Below, one piece after another: positions 41,401-50,836 of a stretch of DNA of 64,000 bases. The notes beneath the pieces were generated by a model, which did not search any database, was not told the origin of the DNA, and saw nothing but the letters and a program-made list of their open reading frames with translations. The translations under genes and the position numbers were made by a program. Source of the DNA: Nectonema munidae. Taxonomy: Eukaryota > Nematomorpha > Nectonematoida > Nectonematidae. The first letter of the stretch is position 1. Each line of letters starts with the position of its first letter. The stretch lies in the NCBI GenBank assembly GCA_030549495.1, contig JAUIRK010000970.1:312001-376000 (forward strand), given 5' to 3'.

Positions 41401-42363
41401 TGCAAAAAAAGGTTTTACAAGTAAAAAATATTCATTTTTTTGTGGTAGGTGTGCCACGAAAATTTAAAGGGCTCAATAATGTGTGACCATGCAAAAAAAG
41501 GTTGGGAACCACTGATCTAGAGGGATGAAAATGACTAATTTTGGAAAAAAATAAATTTTCAAAATTAGCCCATGAAATTTTAAAAAGAAGCATAACATCA
41601 TCACCATAAAGGAAAATATTACAAAATTCAGACAAATGATGAAGGATCATTAATTAATATATAAAAGAAAAAATAATCTATGAGAATAGAGTCTTGTGGA
41701 ACTCAAGTTAAAAGAGATTCCAGCATACATGTAGAATTATTGTAAACGACATGTGTCGTGTGATGAGCAGTTATCCCTTATCTCATGATCGAAAATAAGG
41801 AATTATTTGAAATTTCTTTGAAAAATGAAGAAAATTTGCCTTGGAACAAAAAAATACACTATTTAATTTTTTTCCGTTCCCTAAAATGGCTTCAAATGGA
41901 GGACTCCTGGCGTGCTCTGTAACAGGTGACAGGGCAAAAATAGATGATTTTTATGGGTATTTATTTTATTATAATTGAAGGATATTGGGTTGGTTAGTCG
42001 CACCTAGAACTTCATTTTGATATTTTGCGTAGCAATTTAAGTATGGATGTCGCCCTTAAATCAGGACTTTCAAAAAAACTGCCTAGTCACACTCAAGTGA
42101 AGAGAATTGTCCCTTGTTTGATTATAACAGAGAAGAAAATCTAGTACACTTTAGGAAGTCCATGTTTGATATGAAAATTTATTTTTTATTTTATTACAAT
42201 AACAACAAAAAAGAATTTACTTTAAACAATCTTCAGGTATATCTTTTTTGGTAATTAAAAATTTTTTTATATCATCAAGTAGGTCTTTTATATTTAATGT
42301 GATTGAATTTGCATTCATAGAAAATAGACATTCGATCTCTTTATATTTAACTATAAATTTCAT
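38450..42363 (-). CDS. FBXO7: FBXO7-type F-box protein (Ubl - FP-like - F-box)
   Basis: Three exons join in frame to about 360 codons: 42221-42363, 39290-39443 and 38450-39235. Exons 1-2 form an N-terminal ubiquitin-like domain (MKFIVKYKEIECLFSMN, then ISLNGKTDL, IKDLGIVDRDILFIL), matching the human pattern ITLNYKDPL...LASYGIVSGDLICLIL. The split AAA codon across intron 1 confirms the join. Exon 3 gives an FP-like (PI31-related) stretch (LSNLINSIAIELGFRAFE to FWPLIINLHFV). An F-box follows (YSLPQEVLSAIIMLLPIKDF, LSFSQTCLDF, then WKLFCERDF and TWKNLYIDHF). FBXO7 is a substrate receptor of SCF ubiquitin ligases, linked to proteasome and mitochondrial quality control. Intron 1 (2.8 kb) carries a hAT. 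The human C-terminal proline-rich region is absent. A GC-AG intron (38490/38428) would give a 392-aa form ending at 38293. Confidence 0.88.
39600..41514 (+). mobile_element. Broken ZBED5-like hAT transposon in FBXO7 intron 1
   Basis: The right end is GGTTGGGAACCACTG (41500-41514), the inverted hAT end. Just inside is GTAGGTGTGCCACGAAAATTT, typical of this group. No matching CAGTGGTTC lies on the left, so that end is lost. The coding remnant starts at 39616 with MDKFLKIKSSGDN and runs through a BED zinc-finger remnant (VVCGQTLSNQVMVPSKMKRH then LITKYP), APYEVAEIIALKSK, a core piece (VGISTDGAPSMVGSVKGFAS, then HCILHRK) and RFIDYFELCEKDELASLSSD. It is spread over several frames and the last third is missing. 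A younger MITE interrupts it at 40160-40477. The orientation is opposite to FBXO7. Confidence 0.8.
40160..40477. mobile_element. 318-bp MITE inserted in the hAT copy, with 8-bp target duplication
   Basis: The left end AGGGGCGTACCCATAG and the right end, read inward, CAGAGGCATACCCAA are inverted. The direct repeat GTCTGTTT flanks the insertion at 40152-40159 and 40478-40485. An 8-bp duplication and CAGRGGC-type ends fit a hAT-related MITE. It splits the coding remnant of the host hAT, so it is younger than that copy. A similar left end lies at 34907. Confidence 0.75.
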
Positions 42364-42734
42364 TTGAATAAATAGAGACCATTAATAACTGGAGCAAAAA
42401 GAAACATCACGGAAAATTAATATTAAGTTAGTAAGTTGAAATATTACTTATCGATGTCAAGTTGCAAGAATAATATTCTAACCCTAAAAGCAGTAACGAT
42501 AACCAAAGAAAGTAAAAACTGTACTATGGTATTTTAAGATGGTAGATACAAGAAAGCAAGACTTCTAAGCTATAAATACAAAAAATATTCTATTCCTGGA
42601 AGGAATAACGATGACTAAATATACTAAGATAAAGGTTAAATTTAACTAAGGGGTGTTTATATTGGTTTATATATTAATATTCTTCTCGTTTTTGCTCCAG
42701 CCCTAAATGTCAGCAACAAATTATTGTCACAATC
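42364..42734. other. FBXO7 upstream region
   Basis: About 370 bp of AT-rich sequence between the FBXO7 ATG and the first LINE piece. This is where its promoter should lie if the 5'UTR is unspliced. I see no TATA box at a convincing place and no other gene. Confidence 0.4.
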
Positions 42735-42755
42735 TTACCAACCTTAAAAATTAGT

Positions 42756-42862
42756 TTTTTTTCCAATTTTTGTAAGTTAAGCCTATTCTTTTTTTTCTTT
42801 TTTTATTTTTTTTTCTCCACAAACTTTAAATATTTTTTTATCATAATTGGTAGTAAATTTTA
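42756..42862. other. Smeared low-quality block 1 in LINE copy 2
   Basis: Between two well-matched anchors (AAAAATTAGT and ACATCAGTCATCCC), the intact LINE copy has 136 bp of mixed sequence. Here there are about 108 bp, mostly T with A and C runs. It looks like degraded consensus rather than mutation. Confidence 0.55.
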
Positions 42863-43020
42863 ACATCAGTCATCCCTTACTCATCTTAATAAAATTCATC
42901 GCCTGGGTCCCCTTTCTATCACCAATGCCTATCATACTACACCAACTATAAAACTTGAATTATTCACTAACATCCTCCTCCTCCTTCTCCATCTAAAAAA
43001 AATGCTCCTTAAAAATTACC

Positions 43021-43420
43021 TTTTCCTTTTTTTTTTTTCTTCCCCCCCCCCCCTTTCCCCCACCCAAACCCCACAACAACAACCCCCTCACCTCCACTCC
43101 ACCACTCCTTTTTTTTTTTTTTTTTTTTTTTCAAAAAACACCAAAAAAGTCTCCTTTTTTCTCCCCCAAAACCCCCCTTCCCCCTCTTTTCTTTTCTCCT
43201 TCCCCCCCTCCCTTCTTTCAAAAAAAATATTTTTCCCTTAACTTTTTCTCCCCTTCATTTCTAAAAAAAATATTACCCTTTCTTTTTTTTTTTTTTCTTG
43301 TTTTCTCATCACACAAAAACTCTTTTTCTCTCCTTGCCTTTTTTTTCTACAAAAAAAAAAAAAAAAAACCTTTCTCCCACACCAAAATCTAAATTCAAAA
43401 ATCACACACAACAAAAAAAA
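43021..43420. other. Smeared low-quality block 2 in LINE copy 2
   Basis: Flanked by CTCCTTAAAAATTACC and ATTCACGCAGTATTACTATC, both of which match the intact copy closely. The intact copy has 400 bp between them (24840 to 24440) and this one 401. In between, sequence has turned into runs of C, T and A that echo the pyrimidine pattern of the original, for example CTACACCCCCACC against CTTCCCCCCCCCC. G is almost absent. The frames seen here are artefacts. Confidence 0.75.
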
Positions 43421-44348
43421 ATTCACGCAGTATTACTATCCTGCAACATACTCCTTAATAACCTAACTTCCTTTCTACCTCCTTCAAATATATCACTTTT
43501 TTCAAGACTCGCATAATTTAATAAATGACCTAAAACTTAAAAACAAAATTTCACACTCAACTTTTAATTTAGCAAGCAAACTTATTCACCTATCTATTCA
43601 CTTCGAATTAAAAATCGTCGGATGCCCAGCTCATCCCAGCTGTTTCGAAAACTACCTTGTCGATTACATTACAAAATCAAGAATCTCCGATTCACAGTTC
43701 CTGCCCCTATTTTCTCTATCCATCTCCACATTTGCAAACACAATAACAAACTCTACACTACTACAGTGGCAATAATCTATTGACTTAACCATTACATCAC
43801 TTCCAACATCTATGCCATTATCACAACTCATTTTAAACAAATACTTTCACTCACTCCCTCGGAACATCATTCGCTGGCTCTCATCCCATTGCCCTTGTAA
43901 TGCATACTTCTTAATATTCAAACTTCACTCAAACCCTTTCTGTCGTTTTAGCTGTTCGTACATTGAACACTTATACACATTCTCCTTTATTGTCCAATAT
44001 TTCATTCTCACCGACACCAACTCCTTGAAAAAAGCCGCTAATTTTTTAAAGATATTCTATCCTCTCTACATGATCTTCTATTACACCCATTACTCATCAA
44101 ACATCTCTTTCTACTCATAACCACAATCGAACCAATACTCTCTGCACCCAATCCTCCTCCAAATATCTAATCACAATAAGCCATCATCATCACTAACCCA
44201 TACATTCTACAAAATAGTCTAATGTCTACAGCCATGGAAATCTTCCAAATTTTTCTTTTCTATTTCAGAAAGACCCACAAAGACTAAATTCCAGCAGACT
44301 TGCAAGTAAATCAACTCCAACTGGAAAGTGCTTAGAAATCTCCATACC

Positions 44349-45560
44349 TACCTACCCTTTTACCTTCTTTAGGAAAAGTTTGTGAGAAAATAATCCGAGT
44401 GCGTATAATAGATCACATAAATAAATTAAAATGGATCAATCAACATCAGTTTGCTTATATTTCACATAAATCTTCCGAAATAGGAGTAGAAAAGATAGTT
44501 TCTCTTATATACAGATGTTTCAAACAAAAACTAAATATGACCTGTTTCTTTATCGACTTTAAAAATGCTTTTAACTCTGCATGTAATTCATGCATAATTA
44601 GGAACATGCTGAAAATCAAATTTCCAAATTACATTGTCGAGTTTATTAGATCATATTTTAACCGTAGAACTATCTCTCTCAAAGACAACGCAGCTATAGT
44701 AAGAGAACTTTAATGTTCAACTGCTCAAGGTTCATGCATTTCTGACATTTTATTCATTGTTTTAATCAATCCTATTTTTTACTTTTTAGAAATAAGTAAT
44801 TGCTTTTTCCAAAGCTTCTAAGTTAACTTAATGTTAGGAATAATTGGCCCTAATCCGACTGAGAATCTCTTAAAATGAGATAAAATCTTACATAAAATTT
44901 GGCATTTATCTAATACACTAAATCTTACCTATCTTCAAAAATGCACTTTATTCAACTTCTCTAGGAAGTTTTTCTTGGATCACAATTTTGTTGCCTCGAA
45001 TACAGTCAAATATTTAGGAATACATTTAACACGCAAATTAAGCTGGAATAATCATTTTCAATCAAAACATGTAAGATGCTTTAAAATGTTTAGTATGGTC
45101 AAACATATTAATTTTCCTTGGCCTAATAGTTTTGTATTTTATAAAGCGTTGTTATTAAATGTCATAATCCCAGTCCTTTCTTACGGCATTTCCTCTTGGG
45201 GCTCTATTTTTAAACTGAAGAAATTCCACAATCAGTTTAACACACTTTATTTTGCCATTTTAACCCATTTAAGACCAAGCAAAGCAGACGACTTTAGTAA
45301 TTCCTATTTAATTCCATTTAAAGTACGAGTTCGTCTGTGTTCCTGGAACATTGGTCGTAAATGGGTTAGGAAAAGCTCCTGGTTGCTTCAATTAAAATGT
45401 TCAATTCTTTTTTAAAATCATCAATTTTAAAATGTCTCGCTCCAATTTATAATAAGACAAAGTTTAATAGAAATCCCTTTCCTGACGCAAGAATTTCCGA
45501 TTATTTTATTTTCACCATAAAATTTCCTCTTCATCAAATATTGAACCTCAAAATTTACCA
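44349..45560 (+). mobile_element. 5'-truncated piece of a second LINE family (reverse transcriptase)
   Basis: This starts at LPSLGKVCEKIIRV, directly after the 3' end of LINE copy 2. It carries RT motifs INQHQFAYISHKSSEIGVEK and CFFIDFKNAFNSACNS, and further on VKYLGIHLTRKLSWNNHFQS (thumb region) and LNVIIPVLSYGISSWG. It is less like the 25-kb LINE than copy 2 is, so it is another family. The YxDD region and the later domains are decayed or absent. The frame is broken at least twice. Confidence 0.7.
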
Positions 45561-46261
45561 TAGTCATTTTCATTACGAGCTCATCTCACAACCCACTTGC
45601 AAATGTCATCTCAAAACAAACGCTCTAGACCAGACAACACCAACATCGTCACAAATAATTTCAAAACTCTTCGAAAAATTTATTTCGGATATTACCCTTT
45701 CTGCGGAGCACCTAGTCAAGATTCACAAACTAAAATTATCCGTTTTGTTGGCACACTCTACTAAAATCGAACAACAAACCGACCCACTTAACCTTTCACC
45801 ACCACACAAGCCTCAAGCCCCCCCCCCTCATTATCATACTCTCAGCAAAAACATCCAACCACCATCACAACACAAATTACAAACACAACCGAACCCATCC
45901 TTACCTCAAAACTTACCCAAACCAAAAAATCCTTTGACGCAAATCTATCAATAATTATATCTCCCCCAAATCCACCTGAAAATAGAGCCAAGAAGTCTGT
46001 TTTTAAAAAAACCATCATTAAAAACATGGAGACCAATAAATTTTCAATTAGCATTAAAAAGACTAGAACCTCTCCTCATGGATCACTTTATTTTCTTGAG
46101 AACACCAATCAAAAAGAAACAGCAATCAACTCTCTCAAAAACAACGGCATTACGGCTAAAAACCTCCCACCTACAATCCCCAAATTTGTCCTTTCAAGAA
46201 TCTCCATACATATCCCAACCGAGGACATAGCCACCCATTTCTCTGACGAAAGCTGCTAAAA

Positions 46262-46433
46262 GATGAACATCATTCCTAAATTCAGCATACAAATTTTAAA
46301 AGTAAAAAATATTTAAAGGTTATTTTTAAAGGCTTGTTTCATTCAATAAATTTAAATCAAAATTCATTTAAAGGCTTCAAAAACATCATAGAAACCCGGA
46401 CATCTTTTATACATTTTGCTACCTAAAAAACCT
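46262..46433. repeat. Roughly 170-bp insert in LINE ORF1, duplicated at 49567-49740
   Basis: This begins AACATCATTCCTAAATTCAG and ends GGACATCTTTTATACATTTT GCTACC, with only a few differences and one 10-bp indel from 49567-49740. The ORF1 reading resumes directly after it. In the other location it continues the tandem unit of the TTAA family, so that family is the likely source. Confidence 0.8.
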
Positions 46434-46842
46434 TGGTTTACTAACATCCATTAGCCAGCTAGGTAAACAAGGCCTCTACTCCTACACAATCCTTTTCCAA
46501 ACAACAACCATCACACTATTCAAACACCTTTGTGAAAACCCAAAAATAATCCTAAATCACACCATTCTTCAACCTAAGCTTTTTAAGCCTCGCCTTACTC
46601 AATGCAACAACTGTCTTAAATATAACCATCCAACATCAAAATGTAAAGCCACGTTACCACATTGCAACCACTGCGGCAACAGAGGACATTCCATCTCCGC
46701 ATGCATCTTTGTCAATGACCCCACTAAAATTGAATGCTCTAATTGCCATCAAAATCACCTTTCTACATTCGAAGCTTGCCCTTTTCGCGCCCAACACATT
46801 AAAAACTTACACGACCTTCATATTCAAATCAAACAAATACTT

Positions 46843-47967
46843 ATGCTAAACTTTCTGCATATAAATCTTAACCACTCATCGTTAAGTTGGGCAAACCTTA
46901 CTAATTTACTATCCTCCTCTTTCTATGACATTTTATCATCTCTTAACGAACCATACACCTATAATTCTTCCCTGACCTCCCTTACAAATGCATACTCGCC
47001 TCTTTACATCACACCTCCTACACCTTTCTCCGCATGTATCCTTGTCAAATCTACATTGAACTTTATTTTTCTTCCTCAGTTTTCGTCCAAGCAATATGTA
47101 TTTGCAATAATTTTCTCGAATAATTCTCCTCTCCTTTTTTGCTCATACTACTCCCTACCCTCCAATACTAATGCTTTTACTTTTACTTTTACACTTTCAC
47201 TAAATCAAGCAAAAGCTCACACTGCATCACTTTCCGCCGCTTACCATCTCATCATAACAACCGATTGCAACGCCCGATCACAAAACTGGGACCTAAAAGA
47301 AAATAAGCGCGGCGCTGAAGCATTAAATTTCATCTCGATCCAAAATCTACACTTATGCGACACCACTAAGAATCCAACCTTTTTTAAAATTGTAAACATC
47401 ATCTCCTCACATATCGATATTACCTTTGCGTCAACACATACATACAACCTCATCTCAAATTGGGAAATCTCCGACCAACCATCAGCTTCGCATCATCATT
47501 ATATCACATTCCAATTTATTTTCAATCCAGCGACACAAACTTCTAATCCCACAATATCTGTAAAGTATACACACTGGTATACATTCTTGCCAACATTCGC
47601 AACAAATCTCCCACAAACTTCGCCTGCGCTATGTAAAAGCACCGATATCGACGTTGCTGCACTTAACGTCAATAACACGCTATCATTTTCCATTAAACTC
47701 TCCACACCTTCTAATCCCTTTCCCAAAAGAAAGCACGCATATTTCTGGATCACAGCGCTCATCTCACAAAAATATAATCTTCACAAAGCTTTCAAAAACT
47801 TGAGAAAGGACACGTCGCCCTCCAACATTGCATCATACTCACAAATCAAGCACAACTACCTATGCTCCATTAAAAAAGCGAAGCGCGATTCTTGGATACA
47901 TTTCACTTCTAACACTTCACCTAATCCCTGGACCACCTGTTGTAAAGTAAGAAATAAATTTATTTGA
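46843..47967 (+). pseudogene. LINE endonuclease domain, longest open frame in the window outside host genes
   Basis: 374 codons. It starts MLNFLHINLNHSSLSWANLT, the R1-group endonuclease start, with the NEPY motif about residue 38. LIITTDCNARSQNWDLKENK carries the catalytic D/N-containing stretch, SSHIDITFAS follows, and WEISDQPSASHHHYITF has SHH where the family usually has SDH. The tail (YLCSIKKAKRDSWIHFTSNT) is the linker to the RT. The frame then stops near smeared sequence, so no complete ORF2 is seen. Apart from that SDH change, the endonuclease looks intact. Confidence 0.75.
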
Positions 47968-47984
47968 AGAAAAGTAGGCTTTAC

Positions 47985-48270
47985 TTTCAACGAAGATAAA
48001 AAAATGGGGGGGTTTTTATTCTTTTAAAAAAGGGGGTTTGGGGTTGGGGGGTTGTGTTTAATTTTGGGAGTTTTGGGTTTAAATTTTTTTTTTGGGGCCC
48101 CTTTTTCTCAAAATTTCCAATTTTTTTGGGGTTTTTTTAAAACCTCCCCCCTTTTTTTTTTTTAATTTTTCCTTTACTAGGCCTTTTTTTTTTTTGGGGT
48201 TTTTTTTTTTTTTTTTTTGGGAGAATGAAAGAAGTTGGAAAAATTAAAAAAATTTTTTTTTTTTTTTTTA
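47985..48270. other. Smeared low-quality block 3 in LINE copy 3
   Basis: Runs of G and T (for example GGGGGGGTTTTTATTC, long T tracts) replace the region where the endonuclease-RT linker should continue. Normal LINE sequence (CAAAACCAAAGACTCCTCCA) resumes directly after. It resembles the two other smeared blocks but is G/T-rich instead of C/T-rich. Confidence 0.6.
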
Positions 48271-48538
48271 GTTAGTCAAAACCAAAGACTCCTCCACAAC
48301 GGAAATCCTAACTCAACTCTAATAAACCCTCCCTTCCTCTATTTTCCCTCCCGACAGCCCTAACTTAGACGACCATTTTCACTCCACCATACGCTCACAC
48401 TCACACAAGCTAACATCATCTTTAAGTCACTCTCACGCCCCCATCATATTAAAAGAATTATCACATGCAGTTGACTCTCTCAAGCTTCCACTTCTCTCTA
48501 CATCTGCATCTCTACTTCACTTCTCTCTGGCATAGTTA

Positions 48539-50836
48539 ATATGAGAAAAAGTATACCTGAAAAGTAAAAAGATTTCTAAGCTTTTGTATTTTTTATGAAA
48601 TCAAAAGCATAAAAGTACGTTCAAACAGGATTTCAATATAGGGTAAAAAATACATGTATACAGTAAGATCACCTAATATCCAATAAAAATTCCCAAGCTT
48701 TTCAAGATAAATCTTAGCAATGAACGTGAGAAAAATCTTCTGAAGTAACAGATACGAGCAAAAAGTATTTATAATATAGATGTCATCTATTGAACAATAT
48801 GTGTGTGTTTACTAGTTTTAATGAATATGGTGTATATATGACAGATGTAGTGAACATAATTTTATATTTTACAAATGGGCTATCTTTGCGGTAAAAGATA
48901 AAGTATCACTACACATAAACACACGTAATTTCTTTAAGATTATAAACCCATTAGTTTGAAAGATGACGTACCGCGTAAAAGTAAGTGGATCGCAATGCGG
49001 CCAGCAATTTGGATATCCCTGGTATAGCATTTGTGATTTCAAGTCTTAATCAGCGACGTCAATTTTACAGGAAAGCATATAGAAGTATTTGAAATAAATT
49101 TGTTTTTTTCAAATACTCAAATACAAATACGCCCCCTTTTCAAAATCAAATTACAAATACTTTCAAAAGTATCTAAAATACAGATACAAATATATTTGAC
49201 TCCATATTTGGATAAAATTAAGGAGAAATGACGTTGACACCGCTAGCCGATAAAGATTTTATAGCCAAATCAATGGAGGTCATTTCGAGATACCTGATTA
49301 ACTGACAGGTGAAATATGTTGAATGAAATAAAAATTTGCTTTATTAAAAAAAATGTGAAGTTTATAAATTTGGCATTTATTGTCAGGTTTGATTGATTTT
49401 TATAAAAATGAACATCACCACAAAATGTTCACCAAGTTTCCATTAAATTTAACCTATTTGAAAATGGGATTCATCTGTAAACACAAGTATTGCAATAAAA
49501 ATATTAATTTTGACATGAGCTCTCATACTTATATTATTTTTTGGACATGCTTGATTGATTTTCATAAAAGATCAACATCATTCCTAAATTCAGCATTCAA
49601 ATTTTAAAAGTAAAAAATATTTAAAGGTAATTTTTAAAGGCTTGTTTCATTCAATAAATTTAAATCAAAATTCAAAAATTCATTCAAAGGCTTCAAAAAC
49701 ACCATAGAAACCCGGACATCTTTTATACATTTTGCTCCCTGTTAACCGGTTATCGACAACAGTCGACATTTATCGACTTTACAAAAATAAAATCCTCTGC
49801 GTTTGTTAATGCTTTTTAATACAAATCTTCTGCTTTACATTAAATATCGTCTGATTGTTCTGGTCGTTTTTTTGTACACCATGCTTGAATGATGTGGATT
49901 GACCTTGCGTTTGCGATATTAAAAATAAGCTTATGATAATAAACTGCATCGTTAACCGTGTAATGTTTTTTTTCAAAAAACTTTTTTGCTTTCTTGGATC
50001 TTCAGTTGAATCATCATCACCAAAGTGCCGTATCCATTTGGATTTTCCTTACTCGCCTTGTCACGACATCGTCCTGAACATGGAGCATTTTAACATGTAG
50101 AATAGAGTTACCCAATCTACTTCGCCGTCTCGTTATGTCGTCGCGGTTTGTTCGGGCTGCTTATTCATTAAGCTAAGCTTGCTTATGTCTCAGCTAACGA
50201 CCGATGGCCGTTCCACTATCCACAACCAGCGAACCCGCTCTCTAGCTGTTCCAGTTAAATATTTGGTGTATAAAGCTAATTCAAATTGTTAGGTTCTTTC
50301 TAGACATTTGATGATATCAATAGAAGTTGATAGTGATAATCTAAAAGATGGATGATATTGTCTATTTGAGATCAGAATCAAGCTAATTTGTTCACTGACT
50401 TATCTGTTAGACACGCCTGATTGTCATTAGCCTTCTATTTTGACTACATTTAAATTCAAGCAGTAGTTGGAATTGTACGAATGTAATTGTATTTTCTTTT
50501 CTATTAAAGTGTTTATTATTTTAAAAAATATTAAATATCATATGAGATTTTTAACAACCCAGGAAAGTATTTATAAAATTGAATTTTGTCATTTTATTCA
50601 AAATTTGTACATAAATATAAATGAAATAAAAGATCGAGTGTATAAATCGAATATAAAAGATTATATATATATATATTTGATATACATTGGTAAAAATAAA
50701 TTTAAGGAATAAAGTAAAATAAATAACTGTCTAAAAACATAAAAAGAAAATGCATTTTTGGCTAGAAAATAAATGTTTCAAAATTTTAAAGTACAATCAC
50801 AGTAAAACAAGTGTAACAATAAAATGATGCATACGA
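48539..50836. other. Intergenic stretch between LINE patchwork and plexin gene
   Basis: No gene is supported. 49225-49740 is a partial relative of the TTAA element. 49740-50100, read on the minus strand, has short protein-like strings (CRDKASKENPNGYGT) that may be transposon debris. 50100-50260 is more GC-rich but has no long frame. An 81-codon frame at 50467-50712 is AT-driven. The plexin transcript should end within the right part of this stretch. Confidence 0.45.
49225..49740. repeat. Third, partial copy of the TTAA-element family
   Basis: GCCGATAAAGATTTTATAGC, ATGGAGGTCATTTCGAGATA and GGTTTGATTGATTTTTATAA match the order of words at 31115-31400 of the element at 28.57-32.09 kb. It ends near TGTTAA (49741-49746), which may be the TTAA edge. 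The end-inverted repeat itself is not recognisable. Confidence 0.6.

Larger units (their letters stand above)
42735..44348 (+). mobile_element. 3' part of the same LINE family as 23.5-28.4 kb (copy 2)
   Basis: From about 42735 the sequence follows the minus strand of the LINE at 25140-23490: same CAGTCATCCCTTACTCATC, same CTGCAACATACTCCTTAATA, same terminal zinc-motif region (LHSNPFCRFSCSYIEHLYTF) and the same 3' end (GGAAAGTGCTTAGAAATCTC then CATACCTACCTACC). It lacks everything before the RT C-terminal part. It also lacks about 20 bp near the 3' end, between two GACTAAAT words. Two blocks inside are smeared into homopolymers. The frame is broken. Confidence 0.85.
45575..48538 (+). mobile_element. 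5' part of a third LINE copy (ORF1, endonuclease, start of RT)
   Basis: ORF1 starts near 45605 (MSSQNKRSRPDNTNI) and carries an RRM-like stretch (HGSLYFLENTNQKETAINSL then KFVLSRISIHIPTEDIATH). A foreign insert of about 170 bp (46262-46433) follows. Three CCHC knuckles come next (CNNCLKYNHPTSKC, CNHCGNRGHSISAC, CSNCHQNHLSTFEAC; 46597-46790), then the endonuclease ORF. Past 47967 a smeared block interrupts the sequence, and the remaining RT N-terminal part is out of frame. The element stops at about 48538 with no 3' end. Confidence 0.75.

Noticed and set aside
43002-43516. Proline/serine/phenylalanine-rich frames on both strands
   Set aside because: They lie in the smeared block of a LINE copy; the composition is a product of C and T runs, not of a gene.
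49740-50100. Reverse-strand protein-like strings (CRDKASKENPNGYGT...)
   Set aside because: Too short and too broken to assign to any transposon family; mentioned only within the intergenic entry.
50100-50260. GC-richer patch with GCCGTCTCG and GTCGTCGCGG, considered as an RNA gene
   Set aside because: No rRNA, snRNA or tRNA motif and no long hairpin found; left as unexplained spacer.
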